In this document: positions 10,280 through 17,693 of the stretch, piece after piece
Numbering within the stretch: position 1 is the first letter of the stretch
How the letters are laid out: every line of letters starts with the position of its first letter
Source: Pelagicoccus mobilis
Lineage (GTDB): Bacteria > Verrucomicrobiota > Verrucomicrobiia > Opitutales > Opitutaceae
DNA: 53,569 nucleotides
Assembly: GCF_016595505.1 (NCBI RefSeq)
Contig: NZ_JAENIL010000051.1
Coordinates: forward strand, 1 to 53,569
Reading direction: 5' to 3'
Notes under the pieces: generated by a model
Seen by the model: only the letters and a program-made list of their open reading frames with translations
Told to the model about the DNA's origin: nothing
The model's database searches: none
Program-made: the position numbers and the translations under genes

Positions 10280-10849
10280 TTACGCGAGCCAGGCTTTGCC
10301 GAGCGGTAGGATGGGGCGACCGAAGACTTGCTCGTAGATGGAGGCGGCCATCATGTAGAGCGCGCAGAGGGCGCAGGCCATGAGTTCGAAGCCGGCGATC
10401 TTGGTGAGGAATGGGAAGCCGAAGTGGGCGAGGATGAGCAAGAGAAAGCCGATTGTGAGCAGCAGGAAGGTAAGGGCCATCATGCCATGTACTCGCATGG
10501 CTGGGATGAGCATGATCACTGTGTACACGCCGAAAGCGACGAGGAACCAACCGACGTCGGTGCCGCTGGAGGCATAGAGCTCGTAGTGGTTGCAGAGCAG
10601 GATGACTGCGAAGGCGATCCAGAATGAGCCGTAGGCGACGAAGGCGGAGTAGCCGAAGTTGTTGCCGCACTTGAATTCCTGGAAGCCGGCGATGAGCTGG
10701 GCGATGCCGCCGAAGATGATGGCGGTCGCGAGGATGGGGCCCATGTGGCACCAGCCGACGTTGTGGAACTGCAGGAGCAGTGTGGTGATTCCGAATCCAG
10801 CGAGCCCTACGACGGCTGGGTTTCCTTGTGTATTCGATCCTGTGGACAT
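10280..10849 (-). CDS. satP: Acetate/succinate transporter of the GPR1/FUN34/SatP family
   Basis: Inner-membrane monocarboxylate permease of 189 residues, almost the length of E. coli SatP (188). The family signature NPAVVGLAGFGITTLLL is at residues 10-26, followed by six hydrophobic segments. The conserved loop phrase GNNFGYSAFVAYGSFWIAF lies in the middle. It is expected to move acetate and related short acids with protons. Its own terminator follows. A 42-bp palindrome (10978-11019) lies 129 nt upstream of the start and could act on its promoter. No acetate-activating gene is nearby. Confidence 0.9.
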   Translation of the reverse strand: MSTGSNTQGNPAVVGLAGFGITTLLLQFHNVGWCHMGPILATAIIFGGIAQLIAGFQEFKCGNNFGYSAFVAYGSFWIAFAVILLCNHYELYASSGTDVGWFLVAFGVYTVIMLIPAMRVHGMMALTFLLLTIGFLLLILAHFGFPFLTKIAGFELMACALCALYMMAASIYEQVFGRPILPLGKAWLA

Positions 10850-10977
10850 CTCCGTGTGTGGTTCTGAGAACGCAGGGAGGTGGACCTCAGCGGCTTGGGG
10901 GTCAACGGAGGACGGCGTTTCTGGCGAAGACAGAAGTTGGGCGAATGGAGGGCTTAACTTTTCTTTACGTTTGTTGG

Positions 10978-11019
10978 CTGCGCAGAGTGCTACGTAACGT
11001 TACGTTGCGTTCTGCGCAG
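10978..11019. repeat. 42-bp imperfect palindrome, copy 1
   Basis: Dyad centred between 10998 and 10999. Outer arms CTGCGCAGA / TCTGCGCAG match over 9 bp and the centre ACGTAACGTTACGT is a perfect 14-bp palindrome; only three base pairs of the 21 fail. It closely resembles the 42-bp palindrome at 36222-36263: same length, outer TGCGCA, central AACGTT. It lies 11 nt beyond the stop of the nucleoside hydrolase gene and upstream of satP. No T-run follows on either side, so it does not look like a terminator. Confidence 0.75.
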
Positions 11020-11029
11020 GGGGAGGGGG

Positions 11030-12037
11030 TTAGTTCGAGCTGACTTGCTTGTAGTCGGTGAGGGTGGAGAGGAAGTCGGCGATGATGGCTTGCTTGTCGA
11101 AGTTTTCCCAGAGGGTGATCTGGCGTGGGTTGTCGGGCTGGTCGACCCACTTTTCGTCGACCATCTTGGGGCTGGGAATAGGGGTTGCTTCGGCCCAAGT
11201 CGGGTCTTTGACGATGGCGACTGCGGCCATATCAAAGAGGGCTCGGGAAGGCGGGGTGCCGTAGTATTCGATGTGTTCAAACAGATCGACGGAGTAGTCG
11301 CCGAAGTTTTTGAAGGTTCCGCCGTGGCGGCCGGTTACTGGCTCTTGGACCTGTGGCCCTAGTCCGGCGAGGAGTTTGGGGGCTTGCTCTTTGGTGATTT
11401 TAACTGCGTCGGTGCCGCTTGGCTTGCCGTAGCGGACGGTGACCATCTCGAAATGGATGTCGGTATCGAGAAGGTAGTTCATGGAAGGAATGTCATTGAT
11501 GAGGTTGTATTCGCCGGGATCGGGATAGTTGGAGCCGAGCCAGACGAGTTTGACCTTCTCGATGATGCTTGGGTCTTTTTTGACTGCGAGAGCGACGTTG
11601 GTGAGCTTGCCGACTGCGAGTAGGATGAGCGGTTCTTGGTCGTGCTGGTGGGCTTGTTCGATAATGAAGTCGACCGCTTGGTGTCCGTCGTAGTCGGGGG
11701 TGTCTAGCTTGGGTGCGATCTCTTCGAACTTGGCTGTTGCTCCTTCGATGAGCCGGACTTCGCCATAGAGATCGCAGAGACGGAGCACGCGTTCTGCCTC
11801 TGCTAGGTGCTCGCTGGCGTCGCCTCCGTTGTAGGTGGCGTTGGAGGTGATGCCGCGAACGACGAAGTCGTTTCCGTTGAGGAGCAGGTAGGCGAGGGCG
11901 TTTTGGTCGTCGAGCTCGTTGTTCGCGTCTGTATCGAAGATGACGGAGTGCTTAGGGCTGGCGGGCTCTTGGCACGAGCTGAGGAGCGAGCACGCGATTG
12001 AGAGGAAGGGGAGGACGTTGCGGGCGAACTTGCTCAT
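11030..12037 (-). CDS. Nucleoside hydrolase family lipoprotein
   Basis: Predicted inosine-uridine-preferring nucleoside N-ribohydrolase fold of 335 residues, cleaving a nucleoside or similar glycoside in the periplasm. The lipoprotein signal ends in the lipobox LLSSC (Cys22). The calcium/ribose-binding signature VIFDTDANNELDDQNALAYLL carries the DTD-x4-DD cluster. The C-terminal metal-site aspartate is less clear to me, so substrate cannot be assigned. The start is 25 nt past the stop of the PVC dehydrogenase gene on the same strand, so the two are probably co-transcribed. This suggests a shared exported catabolic function. Confidence 0.85.
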   Translation of the reverse strand: MSKFARNVLPFLSIACSLLSSCQEPASPKHSVIFDTDANNELDDQNALAYLLLNGNDFVVRGITSNATYNGGDASEHLAEAERVLRLCDLYGEVRLIEGATAKFEEIAPKLDTPDYDGHQAVDFIIEQAHQHDQEPLILLAVGKLTNVALAVKKDPSIIEKVKLVWLGSNYPDPGEYNLINDIPSMNYLLDTDIHFEMVTVRYGKPSGTDAVKITKEQAPKLLAGLGPQVQEPVTGRHGGTFKNFGDYSVDLFEHIEYYGTPPSRALFDMAAVAIVKDPTWAEATPIPSPKMVDEKWVDQPDNPRQITLWENFDKQAIIADFLSTLTDYKQVSSN

Positions 12038-12062
12038 GCGGGGTATTGGTTGGCTGGGCTGG

Positions 12063-15000
12063 TTATTCGTGCTTGGCTCGGTCGGTTGGCTGCCAGGTTT
12101 GGCGGGACAGGAATTCTACGAGATCGCGGATTTCGTGGCGGGAGAGAAGGGTGCCAAAGATGTTTGGCATGCTCGATGGCATGGCGGTCTGATTGGCTAT
12201 CTGGGATTTGGATACGGATTTCGTTTCGCCGGTGACGAGTTTGAGGGTGAGGTCTGTATCGGTCTCCGACGCAACGATGCCCGCTAGGCTGGTGTTGTCC
12301 TTGAGGGTGAGGATGACGTTGTTGAATCCTTCGGCGATGGCAGCGTTGGGAGCGACGATCGACTCGAGCATCTCGCGTCGATCGAGGCGGAAGGCGAGAT
12401 CTGCGAGATTGGGGCCTGCGGCATCTCCTGGCCCGTAGACGATGTGGCAGCGGACGCATGCCATGGCCTTGTTGTCGAAGAAGGCGCGTCGACCTCCCGG
12501 ATCGCTGGAGCCTCCCTCGAGCGCGTAGCGATGGGCGGCGATGGGATCCGGATCGGCAGCGATGGCGGCTTGATAGGATTGGAATGCTCTTTGGATGGCG
12601 TCGTCGGGGTGGTTTTCGGTGGCTTCCAGCAGCTCGAGTTGGGCTGCGTAGGGAACCTTGCCTGCGATGAGGCGGTTAAGGCTATCGACGAGGAGTCGGC
12701 TGGCGAAGGTTTGTTTCGAATTGGCCAGGGTGGTGTAGGCGACGCGTTGCTCTTCGACCGAGCCTTTGGTCATGAGGTCGAGGGTGACCAGGGCTTGGTC
12801 TGGATTGCGTTCTGTGACGACGGGAAGGGTTGCGAGGCGGAGCTCGGAGGAGCTGGACTTGCTGGCGACGAGCAGGAGTTTGTCGATGCGGTGGTCGTGG
12901 TTTCGAACGAGTGACTCGAACGCGGCGACTCGGGCAGGGCCGTGTTGGGATTCGTCGGTGGCGAGGGCGTAGAGTTCGTCGGCAAGATCGGAGACGGAAA
13001 GCGAATTGAGAGCGGAGAGGTATTCCGCGAGTACGTTACCATTCTTTGTGGCGAGCGCTTTTTTGGATACGCTTACGAGGGCGTCTCCGGCGACTTGAGC
13101 GTCGCGGTTCGGGAGGGGGCGGTAAGTGCCGATGAGGCGATCGCGTTGCAGCGGATTTGCCCAGGTGGCGATTTGCTTGAGGGCTTCGAGGCGGTTGGCT
13201 TCGGGGGCGTTTTCTGTGGTGGCGAACTTGGCGAGGGCTTCGGCGTTTGCTTTTTCTCCGAGGCGGAAGTGTGCGTTGATAGCGCGGAAGGCGAGGATGG
13301 GATCGTCTGCGAATGGGCTGTCGATTGCTTCAGCGAGGGCTGGGTAGGCGGCTTCGATGGGCGCGTCGTTGATCGCTCGTGCAGCTTCGAACACGATTTC
13401 CTTGTCGGAATCTTTGAGGAAGCGAGCGATGGTTGCGTCGCCAAGTTTTCGATACGCGAGGAGAGTGGCGAATCGAACCGCTTTGGAATCGTCGGTGATG
13501 GCTTTTTCTAGAACTGCGGTGTTTTGGGATCCGGCGAGTCCCATGACGATGGCGTGCTCGAGGTAGGCGTCTTGGCTATCGTTTTCGCGAGCTGCTTCGA
13601 GGAGAGCGGTGGCTGCGGCAGGATTGGCTAGTTTGCCGAGGCTTTGGGCGGCGAAGTAGCGGACGCGGGCGTTGGAGTGAGTGAGGTTTGCAAGGACGGG
13701 CTCGTAGCTGCCGGAGAGTTTGTGGTCGCCAGCGATTTTTGTGGCTTGGGCTCTCACTTCGCTGTTGGAGGATTGGAGGAGTTTGAGGATGGCCTGCGAG
13801 GCTTTTGCAGAGTCGCCCCCGGCTATAATACCCAAGCCCCAGGTTGCGTGGAGGCGTGGGTAGAGCTCTGCAGTTTGGTCCTGAGCGATTGTAGTGAAGG
13901 TTTCGATACTGCTGGCTCCGCGTGCAGCGAGCTCGAGCTGGGCTTCGAGTCGGACGTTCCAGTTCGGGTGGCCGAGCAGGTTGCCGAGTTCGCTATCGGA
14001 CCGATTTTCCATGCCTTGGGCGATCAACGACTGGGTTTCTTTAACCAGCTGACTTTGTTGGGTCTCCTCGTGAGAGAGGGCGTAGATGCGGCCTTTGTTG
14101 GACTTTGGCCAACCGTTTACCCAGTCGAGAACGTAGAATTTTCCGTCGGGGGCGAAGGCGACGTCTGTGGGGAGAATGCCGCCAAGGAAGTCCTTTTTCT
14201 CGCCGAGTTCGAAGCCGGCCCCTTTTTGCTTGAGGGTGTAGGTGGTGATGCCGCTGGAAGCGATGCTGCCTTTGAAGTGGGTGATGAAAAGGTGGCCTTG
14301 GTATTCAGGACTGAGTCCGGTGCCAGGGTAGTAGGCGATGCCGCTGGGGCCGTCGTCGATGTAGGAGATGGGAGGCAGGGCGAATTTGGCGCGGCCTTCG
14401 AACTCGGTTTTCCACCAGCCTTCGGACATCCAGACGCCGGCGTTGCCGAGCGGGGCTTGCTGGTGCCCGATGCGCCAGCCGGAGTCGCCGCCTTCGGCGA
14501 TCTGGACGAGGCGTTCGAAGTCGCCGTTGTCGCAATCGTTGTCGCCGGTGAAGAGGTTTCCGAGCTCGTCGAAGGCGAGCTCCTGTGGATTGCGGAGACC
14601 GGTGTGGACGACTTCAAGTTCGCTTCCGTCGAGGTTTGAACGGAATACGGCTCCGGTGTCGGGGTAATCGATGCGTTCGCCTTCTTGGGTGGGGACACTC
14701 GCTCCGCGGTCGCCGATGCTGAAGTAGAGTTTGCCGTCGGGGCCGATGGCGAGGCCATGGAAGTCGTGACCGGTGTAGCCGAAGTGGACGCCGAATCCGC
14801 GGAGGAGTTCGTTGCGCGATTTGGCGGCGCCTTGCTGGTCGACCCCTTCGAATTTCCAGAGGCTGGGAATGTTGGTGAACCAGACTTCTCCCTTGCGGGC
14901 GAGGACGCCTGAGGCGACGCCGTCGAGGGCGGAGTTGAAGCCATCTGCGTAGACTGCGGTGAAGTCGGCGGTGCCGTCGTTGTTTCGGTCTTCGAGGAGG

Positions 15001-15416
15001 CGCACGACTTCTCCCTCGATTTCGAAGTCGGCGGCTTGTTCGCCGAAGAGTTCTTTAATGCCTTGGGCTCGGTCCTCGATGGTTCGCCATGACATGTCCT
15101 CTTCCATCATGGCCATGTAGCCACGGATATCGAGCACGCTGGATCCGTAGCGATGGGTTTCGGAGACGTAGGCGCGACCTTGCTCGTCGAAAGCGAAGGC
15201 GACGGGATTTGCGAGCATGGGCTCGGCGGCCCAGAGCGTGGCTTCGATGCCGGCGGGAAGCTTGAGTTGCTGGACGGCTAGTTGCGTTTCTGAAGTCGCT
15301 TCGGAGAGGACCGGTTCGGGGAGTCGGTCGACATTTGGGTCCAGACGCATTTTGGCTGCGTGAGAGAGGGAAGCGAGGGAGGCCGTTAGGCACAGGCTTG
15401 CGACTGCGATTTTCAT
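12063..15416 (-). CDS. PVC-type membrane-bound dehydrogenase with HEAT-like repeats and c-type haem domain
   Basis: Large secreted protein (1117 residues) of a type expanded in Planctomycetes and Verrucomicrobia. A Sec signal peptide (KIAVASLCLTASLASLSHA) leads into an NHL/PQQ-like six-bladed propeller (about 40-460), with phrases such as GLRNPQELAFDELGNLFTGD and ITHFKGSI. HEAT-like helical repeats (about 480-930) follow, e.g. VRYFAAQSLGKLANPAAATAL. The C-terminal haem-binding domain has CVRCH (Cys987, Cys990, His991) and the family tail ending RHEIRDLVEFLSRQ. Likely role: periplasmic oxidation of a sugar or alcohol with electrons passing to the haem. The substrate is unknown. It is first in a likely operon with the nucleoside hydrolase. 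Confidence 0.85.
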   Translation of the reverse strand: MKIAVASLCLTASLASLSHAAKMRLDPNVDRLPEPVLSEATSETQLAVQQLKLPAGIEATLWAAEPMLANPVAFAFDEQGRAYVSETHRYGSSVLDIRGYMAMMEEDMSWRTIEDRAQGIKELFGEQAADFEIEGEVVRLLEDRNNDGTADFTAVYADGFNSALDGVASGVLARKGEVWFTNIPSLWKFEGVDQQGAAKSRNELLRGFGVHFGYTGHDFHGLAIGPDGKLYFSIGDRGASVPTQEGERIDYPDTGAVFRSNLDGSELEVVHTGLRNPQELAFDELGNLFTGDNDCDNGDFERLVQIAEGGDSGWRIGHQQAPLGNAGVWMSEGWWKTEFEGRAKFALPPISYIDDGPSGIAYYPGTGLSPEYQGHLFITHFKGSIASSGITTYTLKQKGAGFELGEKKDFLGGILPTDVAFAPDGKFYVLDWVNGWPKSNKGRIYALSHEETQQSQLVKETQSLIAQGMENRSDSELGNLLGHPNWNVRLEAQLELAARGASSIETFTTIAQDQTAELYPRLHATWGLGIIAGGDSAKASQAILKLLQSSNSEVRAQATKIAGDHKLSGSYEPVLANLTHSNARVRYFAAQSLGKLANPAAATALLEAARENDSQDAYLEHAIVMGLAGSQNTAVLEKAITDDSKAVRFATLLAYRKLGDATIARFLKDSDKEIVFEAARAINDAPIEAAYPALAEAIDSPFADDPILAFRAINAHFRLGEKANAEALAKFATTENAPEANRLEALKQIATWANPLQRDRLIGTYRPLPNRDAQVAGDALVSVSKKALATKNGNVLAEYLSALNSLSVSDLADELYALATDESQHGPARVAAFESLVRNHDHRIDKLLLVASKSSSSELRLATLPVVTERNPDQALVTLDLMTKGSVEEQRVAYTTLANSKQTFASRLLVDSLNRLIAGKVPYAAQLELLEATENHPDDAIQRAFQSYQAAIAADPDPIAAHRYALEGGSSDPGGRRAFFDNKAMACVRCHIVYGPGDAAGPNLADLAFRLDRREMLESIVAPNAAIAEGFNNVILTLKDNTSLAGIVASETDTDLTLKLVTGETKSVSKSQIANQTAMPSSMPNIFGTLLSRHEIRDLVEFLSRQTWQPTDRAKHE

Positions 15417-15476
15417 GTTCGTCGGGAAATATACTGGGGTGATGAAGCGTTTTTGGGGTGACCAGGCTCTTATGTA

Positions 15477-15502
15477 TTGGCAACCCTGTTGTTGGTTGCC
15501 AA
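15477..15502. promoter_or_regulatory. Operator-like inverted repeat in a divergent promoter region
   Basis: Perfect 9-bp arms TTGGCAACC and GGTTGCCAA separated by 8 nt, in the 155-bp gap between the divergent dehydrogenase (start 15416) and TIM-barrel isomerase (start 15572). A further half-site-like TATTGGC lies near 15517. Arms and spacing suit a dimeric repressor, but a hairpin is also possible. Confidence 0.5.
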
Positions 15503-15571
15503 GGATCCAAGCTATCTATTGGCTGCCGAGTCGATCCCCAAGTTACTAACCCAAACGCATAGACCCCAAAA

Positions 15572-16501
15572 ATGATGGAATCTCGTCGTAATTTTATGAA
15601 AGGAGCCCTCGGGCTCGCCGCCGCATCCTTCCTTACTCGCTCTGGTTTTTCTGATGAGAAGAAGCAGAAGAAGTCTGATCTGGATGGGAAGTGGTTTGAT
15701 ATCTCGCTGGCTCAGTGGTCGATCAACAAGGCTTTTTGGAGCGGGGAGAAGGACAAGATGCGCTTCGCGGAGATCGCGAATAACGAATTTGGCATCAATG
15801 CGATCGAGTACGTTAACCAGTTCTACATGAAGGACTACTCGGCGAAGATGATCGACGAGCTGGCCCGTGTTTCCAGTGGTGAGGGAGTGGACAACGTGCT
15901 GATCATGTGCGACCGGGAAGGTCGTTTGGGAGATCCGGATGACGCGAAGCGGACTCAGGCGATCGAGAACCATCTCCGTTGGCTCGAGATGGCGGCCGCG
16001 CTCGGCTGTGGCGCGATCCGCGTGAATGCGGCTTCGGAGGGGCAGTTTGACGTGCAGCTGAAGTTGGCGGCGGATGGCTTGCGTCGCTTGTCAGAGATTG
16101 CGGATACGTATGGGCTGAACGTGATCGTGGAGAACCACGGTGGACTTTCGAGCAATGGAGCTTGGCTGGCTGCGGTGATGCGTCTGGTGGACCACCCTCG
16201 CTGCGGAACGCTGCCGGATTTTGGCAATTTTAAGATCAATCGCGAGACGGGCGAGGAGTATGATCGTTACCTTGGGACTGAGCAGATCATGCCGTTCGCG
16301 AAAGGGGTGAGCGCCAAGACGCATGCGTTCAATCCTGAAGGGTTTGAGCGCGATATGGATTATCTGCGTTTGATGGATATCGTCAAACGGTCAGGGTACC
16401 GCGGATACATCGGGATCGAGTGGGAGGGCAAGTCTCTGGACGAGCCGACCGGGATCCTGATGACCAAGAAGCTCCTGCAGAAGCTTGGCGGGCGGGCGTA
16501 G
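15572..16501 (+). CDS. Tat-exported sugar phosphate isomerase/epimerase-like TIM barrel
   Basis: Xylose-isomerase-like TIM barrel (AP endonuclease 2 superfamily) of 309 residues with a twin-arginine signal, SRRNFMKGALGLAAASF. The barrel strands include GINAIEYVNQFYM, CGAIRVNAAS, NVIVENHGG and a C-terminal GYIGIEWEG. The Glu and His residues in NVIVENHGG and GIEWEG are the usual metal ligands of this fold. Such exported members typically act on keto-sugars, inositols or sugar acids, but no substrate can be named. The start could be either ATG of the doublet at 15572/15575. Divergent from the PVC dehydrogenase and convergent with another TIM barrel. Confidence 0.8.
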   Translation: MMESRRNFMKGALGLAAASFLTRSGFSDEKKQKKSDLDGKWFDISLAQWSINKAFWSGEKDKMRFAEIANNEFGINAIEYVNQFYMKDYSAKMIDELARVSSGEGVDNVLIMCDREGRLGDPDDAKRTQAIENHLRWLEMAAALGCGAIRVNAASEGQFDVQLKLAADGLRRLSEIADTYGLNVIVENHGGLSSNGAWLAAVMRLVDHPRCGTLPDFGNFKINRETGEEYDRYLGTEQIMPFAKGVSAKTHAFNPEGFERDMDYLRLMDIVKRSGYRGYIGIEWEGKSLDEPTGILMTKKLLQKLGGRA

Positions 16502-16507
16502 GGAACT

Positions 16508-16575
16508 GTAGCGCGGCGCTTCGGCCCGCGTTATATTCTTACTCTCCTGAGGCGCGGGCTGAAGCACCGCGCTAC
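16508..16575. terminator. Long imperfect hairpin between converging genes
   Basis: Two 23-nt arms (16508-16530 and 16553-16575) are complementary with only two mismatches; they start with GTAGCGCGG and end with CCGCGCTAC. The 22-nt loop contains AT-rich sequence. It sits between two convergent stops (16501 and 16587), so it probably ends transcription in both directions or is another dispersed palindrome. Confidence 0.65.
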
Positions 16576-16586
16576 GGGTGAAGTAT

Positions 16587-17465
16587 CTATACGTCGCAGG
16601 TGCGGATGCCGTGGGCGAGGGCTTTGATGGGATCGTCCCAGGCTGGGATGAATTCTTGGGCGACGTAGCCGTCGAATCCTGTATCCACGATTGCCTTCAT
16701 GATGGCGGGGTAGTAGAGCTCTTGTGTTTCGTCGATTTCGTGACGGCCGGGAACGCCTCCTGTGTGGTAGTGCCCAAAATAGGGATGGAATTCTTTGATG
16801 GTGTCGATGACGTCTCCATCCATGATCTGCATGTGGTAGATGTCGTAGAGCAGTTTGAAGCTTTCTGATCCGACAGCTTTGACGAGCTCGACGCCCCAGC
16901 TGGTGTGGTCGCACATATAGTCGGGGTGGTTTCGCTTGGAGTTGAGCAGCTCCATTATGATTTGGATGCCGTGCTTTTCGGCGATCGGCACAATGCGTTC
17001 GAGGCCGACCTTGCAGTTGTCCAAGCCTGTTTCATCGTCCATGCCGTCTCGGTTTCCGGAGAAGACGATGATACGTTTCACGCCTTCTTTGGCAGCTCGA
17101 GGGGCGGCTTCCTGGAAGAAGTCGACGATCTTGTCGTGGTTCTCGAATCGGTTTAAGCCCCTGGCGATTCCGCCGGGAACGCCGGAAAGCAGAGAGCCCT
17201 CGAGGCCGTGTTTCTTGAGGGTTGGCAGATCGTCGAAGCTCACGAGGTCGAGGGCTTCGAGGCCGACTTTCTTCCCTTGGCGGCAAAGATCGTCGAGCTC
17301 CACCTTGCGGTAGCACCAGCGGCAGGCGGAGTGGTGGATGTTGCGTTTGAAGGAGTAGGGCTCGGAGTCTTTGTGGTGAGCGGCGATGGCTCCGGTAGTG
17401 GCGATGGTGGCGGCTCCTGTGGCGGCTTTTTTCAAGGCGGATCGGCGGGATATCGGGGTATTCAT
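16587..17465 (-). CDS. Tat-exported hydroxypyruvate isomerase-like TIM barrel
   Basis: 292-residue protein with a twin-arginine signal (SRRSALKKAATGAATIATTGAIAA) and a TIM barrel resembling Hyi, the enzyme interconverting hydroxypyruvate and tartronate semialdehyde. Visible family phrases are IIMELLNSKRNHPDYMCDHT (metal-binding Glu and partner His) and LLYDIYHMQIMDGDVI (Asp and His). The C-terminal GYVAQEFIPA supplies the second Glu. The real substrate outside the cytoplasm is uncertain. It reads toward the other TIM barrel across a 68-bp hairpin and is divergent from the TonB receptor gene. Confidence 0.82.
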   Translation of the reverse strand: MNTPISRRSALKKAATGAATIATTGAIAAHHKDSEPYSFKRNIHHSACRWCYRKVELDDLCRQGKKVGLEALDLVSFDDLPTLKKHGLEGSLLSGVPGGIARGLNRFENHDKIVDFFQEAAPRAAKEGVKRIIVFSGNRDGMDDETGLDNCKVGLERIVPIAEKHGIQIIMELLNSKRNHPDYMCDHTSWGVELVKAVGSESFKLLYDIYHMQIMDGDVIDTIKEFHPYFGHYHTGGVPGRHEIDETQELYYPAIMKAIVDTGFDGYVAQEFIPAWDDPIKALAHGIRTCDV

Positions 17466-17571
17466 TTAAGGGATGAGGTGTTAGAACAAGGTTAGTATTG
17501 GAAAGGTATGTTTTGTCTGCTCAGCGCCAATGCTAATTTGTGGTGGGAAGTCGTGCTTTTATGTGGCGGGA

Positions 17572-17580
17572 GGGGGGGGG
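17572..17580. repeat. G9 homopolymer upstream of the TonB receptor gene
   Basis: Run of nine G, 113 nt before the ATG at 17694, preceded by GGCGGGA. The length is in the range where replication slippage can occur. No promoter element could be matched around it with confidence. Confidence 0.6.
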
Positions 17581-17693
17581 CTTGTATGAATCTTTTGTAA
17601 ATGTGCGCTAGGCTATTGCTCCGTTAGGTGACGATTCATTCACTTTGCGGCGTTGGAATCCGATTGTATAAGTTGCCTAGGCCCAACGCTTAA

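Noticed and set aside
14117-14944. 275-residue Ser/Pro/Ala-rich minus-strand ORF
   Set aside because: Alternative frame of the PVC dehydrogenase gene; low-complexity translation.
17521-17580. G-quadruplex around the G9 run
   Set aside because: Only one long G-run with a close GGG neighbour; the next run is too far for a regular quadruplex.
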